Shown here: positions 1 to 7,362 of the stretch, in pieces | Position numbering within the stretch: position 1 is the stretch's first letter | Layout: the number at the start of each line of letters is the position of its first letter | Assembly: GCA_036490215.1 (NCBI GenBank) | Contig: DASXEH010000065.1 | Location: 1 to 15,860 of the forward strand | Length of the DNA: 15,860 nt | Direction of reading: 5' to 3' | Origin: JASHSH01 sp036490215 | Lineage (GTDB): Bacteria; Pseudomonadota; Alphaproteobacteria; Rhodospirillales; Magnetospirillaceae | The notes under the pieces: generated by a model | Told to the model about the DNA's origin: nothing | The model's input: the letters and a program-made list of their open reading frames with translations, nothing else | The model's database searches: none | Position numbers and translations under genes: made by a program

Positions 1-47
1 GACCCCTGCCGTGTGAAGGCAGTGCTCTCCCGCTGAGCTACGCGCCC
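1..47 (-). tRNA. tRNA-Val (CAC anticodon), 5' part only
   Basis: Read on the minus strand, the sequence starts with a seven-base acceptor half GGGCGCG, then TA, a D-arm beginning GCTC with the AGCGGGAGAGC loop, and an anticodon stem CTGCC/GGCAG enclosing the loop TTCACAC. The anticodon is therefore CAC, which reads the valine codon GUG. The T arm and the 3' acceptor half lie beyond the left edge. The identity rests on the anticodon and the conserved D-arm; the partial length prevents a check of acceptor pairing. Confidence 0.93.
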
Positions 48-101
48 GACCGCCGTGAACGGCCCCGGCTTGACCGGGAATAGACCGTCGGGAAGGCTGG
101 T

Positions 102-130
102 TTTATAGGGATGCAGGCCCGCGAGGTCAA
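102..130 (-). promoter_or_regulatory. sigma70-type promoter of the tRNA-Val gene
   Basis: On the minus strand a -35 hexamer TTGACC (130-125) is followed, after exactly 17 bases, by a -10 hexamer TATAAA (107-102). The predicted start, near position 95, leaves a leader of about 48 bases before the mature tRNA 5' end at 47. Both hexamers match consensus at five of six positions. This is one of the clearest promoters in the window, and its position fits transcription of the tRNA. Confidence 0.75.
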
Positions 131-139
131 GTTATGCTG

Positions 140-161
140 GCCCCTGATCGATATTAGGGGC
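140..161. repeat. inverted repeat upstream of the heme-binding-like gene
   Basis: GCCCCT (140-145) and AGGGGC (156-161) form a perfect six-base inverted repeat around the ten-base loop GATCGATATT. It ends 32 bases before the chosen ATG at 194, so it could be an operator or a leader hairpin. No T tract follows. A short GC-rich repeat of this size can arise by chance. Confidence 0.3.
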
Positions 162-193
162 TGTACGGGATGCTGGAACCAAGGGAGAGCGCC

Positions 194-721
194 ATGCGCC
201 GCATGTCATTGGTTAACGGATCGATTTTGGGATTGGGGCTGGTTCTGGCGGTGGGTGTCGGGGCGGCCCCCCTTGATTCAGCTCAGGCCGATGGGCTGCT
301 GACCGTCCATCGCATTCCGGCCGCCTTGGCCAGCGAAGCCGTGGCCGAAGCGGTGGCCTCCTGCGCCCGGCAGCACTATGCCGAGACCGCCGCGATCGTG
401 GATGCCGATGGCGTGCTGGTCGCCGAACTGCGTGGCGACGGCGTGGGCGCCCATTCGCTCGACAGCGCCTTTTCCAAGGCCTTCACCTCGGCCTCGTTCA
501 AGACCGACACGCTGATCATGGCCGATCGCGCCAAGACCAACACAGCCCTGCCGATCCTGACTTCGAAACTGCCGCATCTGCTGCTGTTGGGCGGCGGCGT
601 GGTGATCAAGGCGGGCGACGAGGTGATCGGCGCTATCGGCGCGGCCGGCGCCCCCGGGGCCGATCTCGACGATGCCTGCGCCAAGGCCGGGCTCGACAAG
701 ATCAAGGACCGGCTTAAGTAG
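194..721 (+). CDS. GlcG/HbpS-like (DUF336) exported heme-binding family protein
   Basis: The 175-residue product belongs, by recognition, to the GlcG/HbpS-like family (Pfam PF03928), whose members include heme-binding proteins. The N-terminus has MRRM, a hydrophobic stretch (about 10-24) and Ala-rich cleavage options near 24-32, so it looks like a signal peptide and the protein is probably periplasmic. Family hallmarks are the strand AIVDADGVLVAELRGDG (67-83), the helix around SKAFTSASFKTDT (94-106), and the C-terminal LLGGGVVIKAGDEVIGAIG (131-149) ending in an Asp/Cys/Gly helix. The start at 194 is preferred over an upstream ATG at 170 because AGGGAG sits just ahead of it and the signal peptide then begins cleanly. 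Ligand and role are not readable from sequence; several family members act in heme or oxidative-stress sensing. The next gene follows after 26 bases with its own ribosome site. Confidence 0.85.
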   Translation: MRRMSLVNGSILGLGLVLAVGVGAAPLDSAQADGLLTVHRIPAALASEAVAEAVASCARQHYAETAAIVDADGVLVAELRGDGVGAHSLDSAFSKAFTSASFKTDTLIMADRAKTNTALPILTSKLPHLLLLGGGVVIKAGDEVIGAIGAAGAPGADLDDACAKAGLDKIKDRLK

Positions 722-747
722 GGAAGAGGATTCAGGGGAGAGCGGCG

Positions 748-1017
748 ATGAATGTAGCGAGCACGGGGATCAGCCTGCTCTCTTGGTTCGGGTTGGTGGC
801 GGTCGCGCTGATGCTGGTCACCTACGCGCTCGAGCACATCAGCCATTGGTTCGTCATCGCGTTCGCCGCGGCCTGCGTGCTCGGCTCGATCTATGGCTTC
901 CTTCAGGGCGCGTGGCCCTTTGGCTTGCTCGAAGGAGCCTGGGCGGTGGTGGCCTATGTGCGATGGCATCGCCGCCGCCGGCGCGAGCGCCTCGAATCGG
1001 CCCCACAACAATCGTAA
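748..1017 (+). CDS. small membrane protein, unknown function
   Basis: This 89-residue protein has three hydrophobic helices (about 10-28, 32-52 and 54-70) and an Arg-rich cytoplasmic tail (WHRRRRRERLE, about 73-83). I know the general type (a small conserved membrane protein of Proteobacteria) but no function. An AGGGGAGAG ribosome site lies seven to eight bases before the ATG. The gene follows the exported heme-binding-like gene by 26 bases on the same strand and could be cotranscribed with it. Base composition matches its neighbours. The tail charge suggests the C-terminus stays inside the cell. Confidence 0.75.
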   Translation: MNVASTGISLLSWFGLVAVALMLVTYALEHISHWFVIAFAAACVLGSIYGFLQGAWPFGLLEGAWAVVAYVRWHRRRRRERLESAPQQS

Positions 1018-1092
1018 CCTCACGCAATAAAGAGTGCATTGGCGTGCGAGTCGGCCTGTGGCACTTTGCGCCGCGCGTAGACGAGGTTTTCC

Positions 1093-2535
1093 ATGGCCCG
1101 CTCCCGGCCCAAATCTAAAGCCGTATCCAAGACCAAGCCCACCAAAGCGAAAGCCAAGGCTTCCGCCAAGCCGATTGCAAAGCGGCCCTTCGCCGCCGTG
1201 ATCCTGGCCGCCGGCGCCGGCACGCGCATGAAGTCGGCGCTGCCCAAGCCGTTGCACAAGATCGCCGGGCGGCCGATGATCGCCCATCTGCTCGACACAC
1301 TGGCCGGGATGGGGGCGGCCAAGACCGTGGTGGTGGTCGGCCCAGGGATGGAGTCGGTGGCGAAGGCCGTCGCACCGCACCCGACCGTGATCCAACACGA
1401 ACAGCGCGGCACCGGCCACGCGGTAATGCAGGCCGAACAGGCGCTGGCCGGATTCGAGGGCACGGTTCTGGTGCTCTATGCCGACACGCCGCTGATCAAG
1501 GCCGAGACTTTCGCCGCGATGCTCGACAGTTTCCATCTGGGGAAGCCGCCCGCCGTCACCGTGCTGGGTTTCCGCCCGACCGATCCGGCGGCCTATGGGC
1601 GGTTGGTGATGAAGGGCCAGGCTCTCCAGGCAATCGTCGAGGCCAAGGACGCGACCGCCGCGCAGAAAAAGATCGGCCTGGTGAATGCCGGCGCGATGGC
1701 GGCCGATGCCAAGCACCTATGGACATTGTTGAAGCGCGTGAAGCCCAACAACGCCAAGAACGAATTCTACCTGACCGACGTCGTCGGCTTGGCGCGCAAG
1801 GCGAAGCTCAACGCGACCATGGTCGAGGGCAGCGCCGACGAGGTGCTGGGCGTCAACTCGCGCGATGAGTTGTCGGTGGCGGAAGGCGTGATGCAGCGCC
1901 GCATGCGGATCGCCGCGATGGAAAACGGCGCGACCTTGATCGATCCGAAGACGACTTTCTTCTCCTGGGACACCAAGCTCGGCCGCGACGTGACGGTGGG
2001 ACCATTCGTCGTGTTCGGGTCGAAGGTGGTGGTGGAAGACGGCGCCGAGATTCGTGCGTTCTCTCACCTTGAGGGGGCGCATGTGGGGCCGCGCGCCGTG
2101 ATCGGCCCCTTCGCGCGGTTGCGGCCCAATTCACGCATCGGTGCCGATGCCCATATCGGCAATTTCGTCGAGATCAAACAGGCGGTGGTGGAGGACGGCG
2201 CCAAGGCCAATCACCTCACCTATATCGGCGATGCGCGCGTGGGTGCCGGCGCCAATATCGGCGCGGGCACGATCACGTGTAATTACGATGGCTTCAACAA
2301 ATCGTTCACCGATATCGGCGCCGGCGCCTTCATCGGTTCGAACACGGCGCTGGTCGCGCCGGTGCGCGTAGGCAATGGCGCGGTAACGGGCGCGGGCTCG
2401 GTGATCACCCACGACATTCCCGATGGCGCGCTGACCATCGAGCGCAACCAGCAGATCGACATTCCCGGCGGCGCCGACAAACTGCGCGAGAAGAAGCGCG
2501 CAATCAAAGCCGCGGCGAAAAGCAAAGTGGAATGA
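1093..2535 (+). CDS. glmU: bifunctional GlmU: GlcNAc-1-P uridyltransferase / GlcN-1-P acetyltransferase
   Basis: GlmU acetylates glucosamine-1-phosphate and then couples it to UTP, giving UDP-GlcNAc for peptidoglycan and lipid A. The pyrophosphorylase domain carries LAAGAGTRMKSALPKPLHKI (39-58), QRGTGHA (104-110) and YADTPLI (129-135, with the Mg-binding Asp). The C-terminal left-handed beta-helix carries NFVEIK, NHLTYIGD (His of the acetyltransferase site), NIGAGTITCNYDG and FIGSNTALVAPV. Length is 480 residues, against about 450 for most relatives. The excess is a Lys/Ala/Ser-rich N-terminal tail of about 30 residues before the first beta strand. No other ATG/GTG/TTG start lies between 1093 and that strand, so the tail appears real. 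A GAGG ribosome site precedes the ATG by six bases. The C-terminus is also Lys-rich. It pairs with glmS downstream, the enzyme two steps earlier in the pathway. Confidence 0.98.
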   Translation: MARSRPKSKAVSKTKPTKAKAKASAKPIAKRPFAAVILAAGAGTRMKSALPKPLHKIAGRPMIAHLLDTLAGMGAAKTVVVVGPGMESVAKAVAPHPTVIQHEQRGTGHAVMQAEQALAGFEGTVLVLYADTPLIKAETFAAMLDSFHLGKPPAVTVLGFRPTDPAAYGRLVMKGQALQAIVEAKDATAAQKKIGLVNAGAMAADAKHLWTLLKRVKPNNAKNEFYLTDVVGLARKAKLNATMVEGSADEVLGVNSRDELSVAEGVMQRRMRIAAMENGATLIDPKTTFFSWDTKLGRDVTVGPFVVFGSKVVVEDGAEIRAFSHLEGAHVGPRAVIGPFARLRPNSRIGADAHIGNFVEIKQAVVEDGAKANHLTYIGDARVGAGANIGAGTITCNYDGFNKSFTDIGAGAFIGSNTALVAPVRVGNGAVTGAGSVITHDIPDGALTIERNQQIDIPGGADKLREKKRAIKAAAKSKVE

Positions 2536-2579
2536 CGAAGGATTTGATCGTGATCCGATTCAATCATTTCAATTTTGTC

Positions 2580-2642
2580 CGTCACTCCCGCGGAAGCGGG
2601 AGTCCATGCGGCCCCTGGACCCCCGCCTGCGCGGGGGTGACG
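2580..2642. repeat. palindromic intergenic repeat (two-hairpin element)
   Basis: The glmU-glmS gap contains an element bounded by CGTCAC (2580-2585) and GTGACG (2637-2642). Inside are two hairpins. One is ACTCCCGC/GCGGGAGT (2584-2591 and 2596-2603) with a GGAA loop; the other is CCCCCGC/GCGGGGG (2620-2626 and 2631-2637) with a CTGC loop. The arms are near-copies in opposite orientation and share GGA-CYCCCGC, so the whole 63 bases can also fold as one long stem. This architecture matches the dispersed GTCA-CCCCGC palindromes found between genes in many alphaproteobacteria. It might act as a partial terminator or processing site between glmU and glmS; that is inference. Confidence 0.8.
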
Positions 2643-2691
2643 ATCCAAATTGATCTGACACGTCTTCCTTATCTTCAGGTGTAACTAATCC

Positions 2692-4518
2692 ATGTGTGGC
2701 ATCGTCGGTATTCTCGGCCGTAGCGGTGAGGCCGCGCCGCGTTTGATCGAAGCCCTGCGCCGGTTGGAATATCGCGGCTACGACTCGGCGGGCGTGGCCA
2801 CCTTGCGTAACGGATCGATCGAGCGCCGCCGCGCCGAGGGCAAGCTCGGCAATCTCGAAACACTGCTGGGCAAGAGCCCGATCACCGGCGCCACCGGCAT
2901 CGGCCACACGCGCTGGGCCACCCATGGCGCACCCAACGAGACCAACGCGCACCCGATCGCCACCGACAAAGTAGCGGTGGTGCACAACGGCATCATCGAG
3001 AATTTCGCGGAGCTGCGCGCAGAACTTTCCGCCAAAGGCGCGGTGTTCACCACCGACACTGATACCGAGTCGGTCGCCCATCTACTGACGCAGTACATCA
3101 ACGATGGGCTCTCGCCGCAGCAGGCGATGGAACAAGCGATGCCGCGGCTGAAGGGCGCGTTTGCGCTGGCTTGCGTGTTCGCCGGACATACCGATCTGAT
3201 GATCGGCGCGCGGCGTGGTGCGCCATTGGCTGTCGGCTATGGCGAAGGCGAGATGTATCTCGCTTCGGACGCGCTGGCCATGGCGGGCATGACCGACAAG
3301 ATCGCCTATCCAGAAGACGGCGACTGGGTCGAACTCTCGCCCACCGGCGCGGTGATCCACGATGAGGACGGCCGCCGGGTCAACCGCGCCATCACCACCG
3401 CGCATCTCTCCGGCGCGCTGATCGGCAAGGGCAACTTCCGCCATTACATGCTGAAGGAAATTTACGATCAGCCTTCAGTGTTGGGCGATTCGATCCGTGC
3501 GCTGGTGAACCCGACCACGCTCGAGATCAGCCTGCCCGATCTGCCGGTCGACTTCGCCAAAGTGTCGCGCCTGACGATCTCGGCCTGCGGCACGGCTTAC
3601 TACGCGGGCCTAGTCGGCAAGTACTGGTTCGAGCGCATCGCGCGACTTCCCGTCGAAGCGGACGTGGCCTCCGAGTTCCGCTATCGCGAGGCACCGATGG
3701 CCGAGGGCGGCGCGGCACTGTTCATTTCGCAATCGGGCGAAACCGCCGACACGCTGGCCGCGCTGAAATATGCGCGCACGCAGAAGCAGACGATCCTCTC
3801 GGTCGTCAATGTGCCGCAGAGCTCGATTGCGCGCGGCTCGGATGCCGTGATCCCGACTCTGGCCGGGCCCGAAATCGGCGTGGCCTCAACCAAAGCCTTC
3901 ACCACGCAGCTGACCGTGCTGGCCTGCCTCGCCGTTGCGGCGGCCCGCGCCCGCGGCGCGATCGATACGAAGACCGAGCGCCGCCTGGTGGCAGCGCTGA
4001 TGGAGTTGCCGGCGCGCGCCGCCGAAGTGCTCAACCACGACCAGCGCATCCAGGAGCTGGCCAAATCTGTCGCTGACGCCCGCGACGTCCTCTATCTCGG
4101 CCGCGGCACCGGCTATCCCATCGCCCTCGAAGGCGCGCTGAAGCTGAAAGAGATCAGCTATATCCATGCCGAAGGCTATGCCGCCGGCGAAATGAAGCAC
4201 GGGCCGATCGCGCTGATCGATGAAGGCGTGCCGATCATCGTCATCGCGCCGTCGGATGCGCTGTTCGAAAAGACCGCCAGCAACATGCAAGAAGTGCTGG
4301 CGCGCGGCGGCCGCGTGATCTTCCTGTCCGACAAGAAGGGCATCGCGGCTCTGGGCGGCAAGGCCAGCTTCACCATCGAATTGCCCGAGGTCGATCCCTT
4401 CGTCGCGCCGATCCTCTATGCGATCCCGGTGCAGCTGCTTGCCTATCACGTCGCCGTAGCCAAAGGCACCGATGTCGACCAGCCGCGCAACCTGGCCAAA
4501 AGCGTGACGGTGGAGTGA
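2692..4518 (+). CDS. glmS: glutamine-fructose-6-phosphate aminotransferase GlmS
   Basis: GlmS makes glucosamine-6-phosphate from fructose-6-phosphate and glutamine, the first step toward UDP-GlcNAc. Met-Cys-Gly-Ile at the start places the catalytic cysteine at the N-terminus after Met removal. EYRGYDSAG (26-34), HTRWATHG (72-79) and VHNGIIENF (97-105) are glutaminase-domain hallmarks. Two sugar isomerase (SIS) domains follow, marked by SACGTAYYAG and ISQSGETADT, then EGALKLKEISYIHAEGYAAG. The C-terminus DVDQPRNLAKSVTVE is the usual one. The 608-residue length is normal. AGGTG lies ten bases before the ATG. No glmS ribozyme is expected in this group, and the short, repeat-containing upstream gap leaves little room for one. 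Its 3' end stops four bases from the convergent DUF2891 gene. Confidence 0.98.
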   Translation: MCGIVGILGRSGEAAPRLIEALRRLEYRGYDSAGVATLRNGSIERRRAEGKLGNLETLLGKSPITGATGIGHTRWATHGAPNETNAHPIATDKVAVVHNGIIENFAELRAELSAKGAVFTTDTDTESVAHLLTQYINDGLSPQQAMEQAMPRLKGAFALACVFAGHTDLMIGARRGAPLAVGYGEGEMYLASDALAMAGMTDKIAYPEDGDWVELSPTGAVIHDEDGRRVNRAITTAHLSGALIGKGNFRHYMLKEIYDQPSVLGDSIRALVNPTTLEISLPDLPVDFAKVSRLTISACGTAYYAGLVGKYWFERIARLPVEADVASEFRYREAPMAEGGAALFISQSGETADTLAALKYARTQKQTILSVVNVPQSSIARGSDAVIPTLAGPEIGVASTKAFTTQLTVLACLAVAAARARGAIDTKTERRLVAALMELPARAAEVLNHDQRIQELAKSVADARDVLYLGRGTGYPIALEGALKLKEISYIHAEGYAAGEMKHGPIALIDEGVPIIVIAPSDALFEKTASNMQEVLARGGRVIFLSDKKGIAALGGKASFTIELPEVDPFVAPILYAIPVQLLAYHVAVAKGTDVDQPRNLAKSVTVE

Positions 4519-4522
4519 GGCG

Positions 4523-5533
4523 CTAAGCCGCCAGCGCCAGCAGCGCAAAGGTGGCCAGCCAGTGTTCGCCGGCATAGTCGCCAGCCACATGGGGCAGCGC
4601 TGAGTCGAGATGCCGATCGGCGGCACGACGGAGCGCAGCACCCAAGGCATCGGTTTCGGCAAACGCGCCGGCGATCATACGAAAGCACCAAGCGCGGCTG
4701 AGACTGAGTCCATCGAGATGGGCGATCTTGCCATCGCTGCGGTCGCTGACCGTGGCGGGCGTGAACAGCGTGGCCGGCTGTTCGTTCTTGAGATGCGGCA
4801 GGAAGCGCACGAACCATGGCGCGAAGTCGGTGGGCTGAAGCACTTCGCGCATGCAGGCCGCTTCCATCAGCGCCGACGACAGGAATTCGTCGCCGCCCGG
4901 TTCCCAGGCTTGGCAATCGGCATCGTTGGAGAACCAGGCGCGCGCCCGTTCGCGCAGCACGCCATCGAGCGCTGTGTCCTTGACCACCGCTGCATAGTCG
5001 AGTGCCAGCACCATCGCGAAAGCGCTGTTGTAATGCGTGCCGACGCGAATCGGGTAAGTCTGCTTCGGCCAGAAGCCGACAAACTTTTCGGCGATCATGC
5101 GTGCGAGCGGTGCGAATGCCTCGCGCCATTTCTTACCTTCCGGCGTGGTGTGGCGCGCGAGCTCTGCAGCCAGCGCCAGCACCCAAGCCCAGCCATAGGG
5201 CCGTTCGAACGAGCCGCTATTGGGCCGGCCGAAGGACGCAGCCTCCACCGCCACTTTCTCCGGCACCACATGCGCGTCGATCACCGTACGGATCGCGCCC
5301 GCCTCGGGCAGGTTCGGGAACCGGCGATAGAGGCTCGCCAACAGCCAATAGCCATGCGCGCAGGAATGCCAGTCGAAGCTGCCATAGAAGATCGGGTGCA
5401 GCTGCTTCGGGCTTTGCACATCGCCCGGCCCGTTGACCACGTGGTCGAGCCGGTACGGGTATTCGCGCGTGACATGGCCGAGCGCGACTTTGGCAAACCG
5501 CGACGCGATCTCGGCGGTGAGCGATGCTGGCAT
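4523..5533 (-). CDS. DUF2891 family protein
   Basis: This 336-residue soluble protein matches the DUF2891 family as I know it; no biochemical role is established to my knowledge. Conserved-looking blocks are HPIFYGSFDWHSCAHGYW (46-63), RPYGWAW (111-117), HYNSAFAM (167-174), EPGGDEFLS (211-219), AHLDGLSLSRAW (271-282) and YAGEHWLATFALLAL (320-334). Repeated aromatic, His and acidic residues spaced along helices suggest an all-alpha toroid such as is seen in carbohydrate- or peptide-processing enzymes; this is inference. There is no signal peptide. GAGGGGAC precedes the ATG, and only seven bases separate it from the DUF979 stop, so it is the last gene of the DUF969-DUF979 operon. It is probably an enzyme or binding protein acting on what those membrane proteins import. 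Confidence 0.88.
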   Translation of the reverse strand: MPASLTAEIASRFAKVALGHVTREYPYRLDHVVNGPGDVQSPKQLHPIFYGSFDWHSCAHGYWLLASLYRRFPNLPEAGAIRTVIDAHVVPEKVAVEAASFGRPNSGSFERPYGWAWVLALAAELARHTTPEGKKWREAFAPLARMIAEKFVGFWPKQTYPIRVGTHYNSAFAMVLALDYAAVVKDTALDGVLRERARAWFSNDADCQAWEPGGDEFLSSALMEAACMREVLQPTDFAPWFVRFLPHLKNEQPATLFTPATVSDRSDGKIAHLDGLSLSRAWCFRMIAGAFAETDALGAALRRAADRHLDSALPHVAGDYAGEHWLATFALLALAA

Positions 5534-5540
5534 CGTCCCC

Positions 5541-6497
5541 TCAGTACCGGAACACCGTGAAGTACATGAGGAAGATGTTGGCGATCAGGAGAAGGACGCC
5601 GGTGAGAACCTGTGCCTTGATCACGCCGTTGCGGTCTGGCAGTTCCAACAGCGCCGCCGGCACGATATTGAAGTTGGCCGCCATCGGCGTCATCAGCGTG
5701 CCGCAGAATCCCGACAGCATACCCACCGCCCCCATGATCGCGGCATTGCCATGCATCTGGGTGACGATCAGCGGCAGACCGATGCCCACCGTCATCACCG
5801 GGAAAGCCGCGAAGCCGTTGCCCATGATCATGGTGAACAGCGCCATGCCCACGGCGAAAGCGGCGACGATGGCAAAGGCATTGTCGGGCGGGATCACATC
5901 GGTGACCAGGCCTGCCACCACCTTGCCGACGCCGGCCGTGGCGAAGAGTGCGCCGAGTGCAGCCAGCATCTGCGGCAACGCCGCCGCCCAGCCGATCGAA
6001 TCCATCAGGCGGCGGCCTTCGGTCACCGGCGCCATCGCCGGCGGACGCAGCATGGCGCAGGCGACGATCAGCGCAACGATGACGGCGATGCCGAGCGAGA
6101 TCAAGGTGAGCTGTTTGGGATCGATCAGCGGCGTGCCGTCGATGACGATGTATTTGAGGAACAGCACGCCGAGTACGGTGATGATGGGAAAGGTCAGCGC
6201 GGGAATGAAGAGGCGATTGCCCCAGCGCTTGGCACTGGCTTCACGTTCGGCCACCGAAGTGGTCGGCGCCTTGCCGATACCGAGCCCGCCAATGCCGGCC
6301 GTCACCACCATGATCAGCACAAGGCAGCCATTGACGAAGGGCGGCAAATAGCTGCCGGCCAGAAAGGTGATCGCATAGACGCCCCAGAACAGCGTGCTCT
6401 TCAGCCGCTTGGGATTGCTGCGATCGCGGAAGTTGGCAATGGCCACGGCGGCGAAGAGCAGCCCGGCCAGGATGTAGACGAATCCGACGGAGATCAT
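5541..6497 (-). CDS. DUF979 family membrane protein, probable transporter half
   Basis: The 318-residue protein is almost wholly hydrophobic, with about nine to ten membrane helices, and I recognise the DUF979 family (early FVYILAGLLFAAVAIANF, then FLAGSYLPPFVNGCLVLIM). Gly/Pro-rich breaks such as GFCGTLMTPMAANFNIVPAA near the C-terminal third resemble the re-entrant loops of ion-coupled carboxylate carriers. In Firmicutes, DUF969 and DUF979 genes often accompany pyrrolidone-carboxylate peptidase, which hints at uptake of pyroglutamyl compounds; no such peptidase is seen here. Its ATG overlaps the DUF969 stop in an ATGA, the classic arrangement of translationally coupled subunits. Substrate is unknown. 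Confidence 0.88.
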   Translation of the reverse strand: MISVGFVYILAGLLFAAVAIANFRDRSNPKRLKSTLFWGVYAITFLAGSYLPPFVNGCLVLIMVVTAGIGGLGIGKAPTTSVAEREASAKRWGNRLFIPALTFPIITVLGVLFLKYIVIDGTPLIDPKQLTLISLGIAVIVALIVACAMLRPPAMAPVTEGRRLMDSIGWAAALPQMLAALGALFATAGVGKVVAGLVTDVIPPDNAFAIVAAFAVGMALFTMIMGNGFAAFPVMTVGIGLPLIVTQMHGNAAIMGAVGMLSGFCGTLMTPMAANFNIVPAALLELPDRNGVIKAQVLTGVLLLIANIFLMYFTVFRY

Positions 6498-7210
6498 CGG
6501 CCGGCCTCCGTCGTCTGGGAGGCACTGGCAGCGGCTTCCGCTTCAGCGACAACTTGGCGTTTGAGCTGCCGATCGAGCAGCAGCAATCGCGTGCCATGGA
6601 TGATGAAGGCCAGGACTGCGGTGGGAATCGCCCACATCGCAAGATCGATCGGCTCGACATTCACGCCCTGCTGCTGCAGCACGGTGTGGATGAGGAGGAT
6701 CGAGCCGATGGCGATGAAGATGTCTTCGCCGAAGAACACACCCACATTGTCTGTGGCGGCGGAAAAGGCGCGGATCTTGAACCGTACTTTGTCGGAGATC
6801 GGCCCGAGCTTCGTCTCGGCGGCGGCTTCGGCCATCGGCGCGATCAGCGGCCGCACCATCTGCGCATGCCCGCCGAGCGTGGTCAGCCCCAGCGCGGCGG
6901 TAAGCTGCCGCAGCAGGAGATAAACCAGCAGGATGCGGCCCGTTGTCGCCGCGCTGACGCGGGAAACCAGTCGCTGCGCCTGTTCGCGCAAGCCGGCCCG
7001 TTCCAGCAGGCCGATCACCGGGATGATGAGATAGATAAGACCGATGCTGCGGCTGTCGACGAACGACTTGCCCAATGCCGAAATGATGGCGACGATGTCG
7101 AGATGACCGATCAGGCCGGTGACGAACCCGGCAATGGTGACCACGAGAAGCGGGTTAAGCCCGACGACAAAACCGATGACGATGATGACGATGCCAGACA
7201 GAAGCCACAT
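6494..7210 (-). CDS. DUF969 family membrane protein, probable transporter half
   Basis: The 238-residue product begins MWLLSGIVIIVIGFVVGLNP and has about six membrane helices; I recognise DUF969. A conserved loop, TTLGGHAQMVRPLIAPMAEA, lies in the middle. The frame is open further upstream to 7279, but the ATG at 7210 has GGAGAG seven bases ahead and starts directly on the first helix, so it is preferred. It is first in the three-gene operon and overlaps DUF979 by four bases. The two membrane proteins probably form one carrier, as DUF969 and DUF979 regularly occur as neighbours. The divergent AraC-type regulator starts 153 bases away and is the obvious candidate controller. Confidence 0.88.
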   Translation of the reverse strand: MWLLSGIVIIVIGFVVGLNPLLVVTIAGFVTGLIGHLDIVAIISALGKSFVDSRSIGLIYLIIPVIGLLERAGLREQAQRLVSRVSAATTGRILLVYLLLRQLTAALGLTTLGGHAQMVRPLIAPMAEAAAETKLGPISDKVRFKIRAFSAATDNVGVFFGEDIFIAIGSILLIHTVLQQQGVNVEPIDLAMWAIPTAVLAFIIHGTRLLLLDRQLKRQVVAEAEAAASASQTTEAGR

Positions 7211-7228
7211 GGGTCTCTCCGTGCCGAA

Positions 7229-7277
7229 TCGATGCAACGATCGAGCGAAACACGGGCGCGCTTGTCTTGCAACGGTC
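7229..7277. promoter_or_regulatory. possible operator: direct repeat TGCAACGRTC between divergent genes
   Basis: TGCAACGATC (7233-7242) and TGCAACGGTC (7268-7277) are direct repeats with one mismatch, 35 bases apart (about three and a third helical turns). The first copy also sits in a small inverted repeat, TCGAT (7229-7233) and ATCGA (7240-7244). AraC-family proteins commonly bind direct repeats, and the repeats lie between a DUF969 operon and an AraC-type gene. No convincing -35/-10 pair was found for either gene, so placement relative to the promoters is unknown. Confidence 0.35.
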
Positions 7278-7362
7278 ATACTGCCGCGGACGAACGTAAA
7301 TCCGCGTCATGCGATCACCGCGCCATACAGGCGAAATCAGAACGACCCATGTTTGCGTCGCC

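Noticed and set aside
1..47. tRNA-linked integration site at the left edge
   Set aside because: No integrase, no repeated tRNA fragment and no atypical DNA follow the tRNA within the window.
376..1716. 446-codon open frame on the minus strand
   Set aside because: It runs antisense through the heme-binding-like, small-membrane and glmU genes, is rich in Arg, Gly and His with no domain, and is typical of mirror frames in GC-rich DNA.
2536..2691. glmS ribozyme or CRISPR-like repeat in the glmU-glmS gap
   Set aside because: The gap holds a mirrored two-hairpin repeat, not spaced direct repeats, and shows no glmS ribozyme core; the ribozyme is known mainly from Firmicutes.
4610..5560. 316-codon open frame on the plus strand
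   Set aside because: It is antisense to DUF2891, which has the recognisable family blocks; the plus frame has none.
5433..6923. 496-codon open frame on the plus strand
   Set aside because: It is antisense to DUF979 and DUF969, whose hydrophobic patterns, coupled start/stop and ribosome sites are convincing; the plus frame is dominated by His, Arg, Asp and Gln without a fold.
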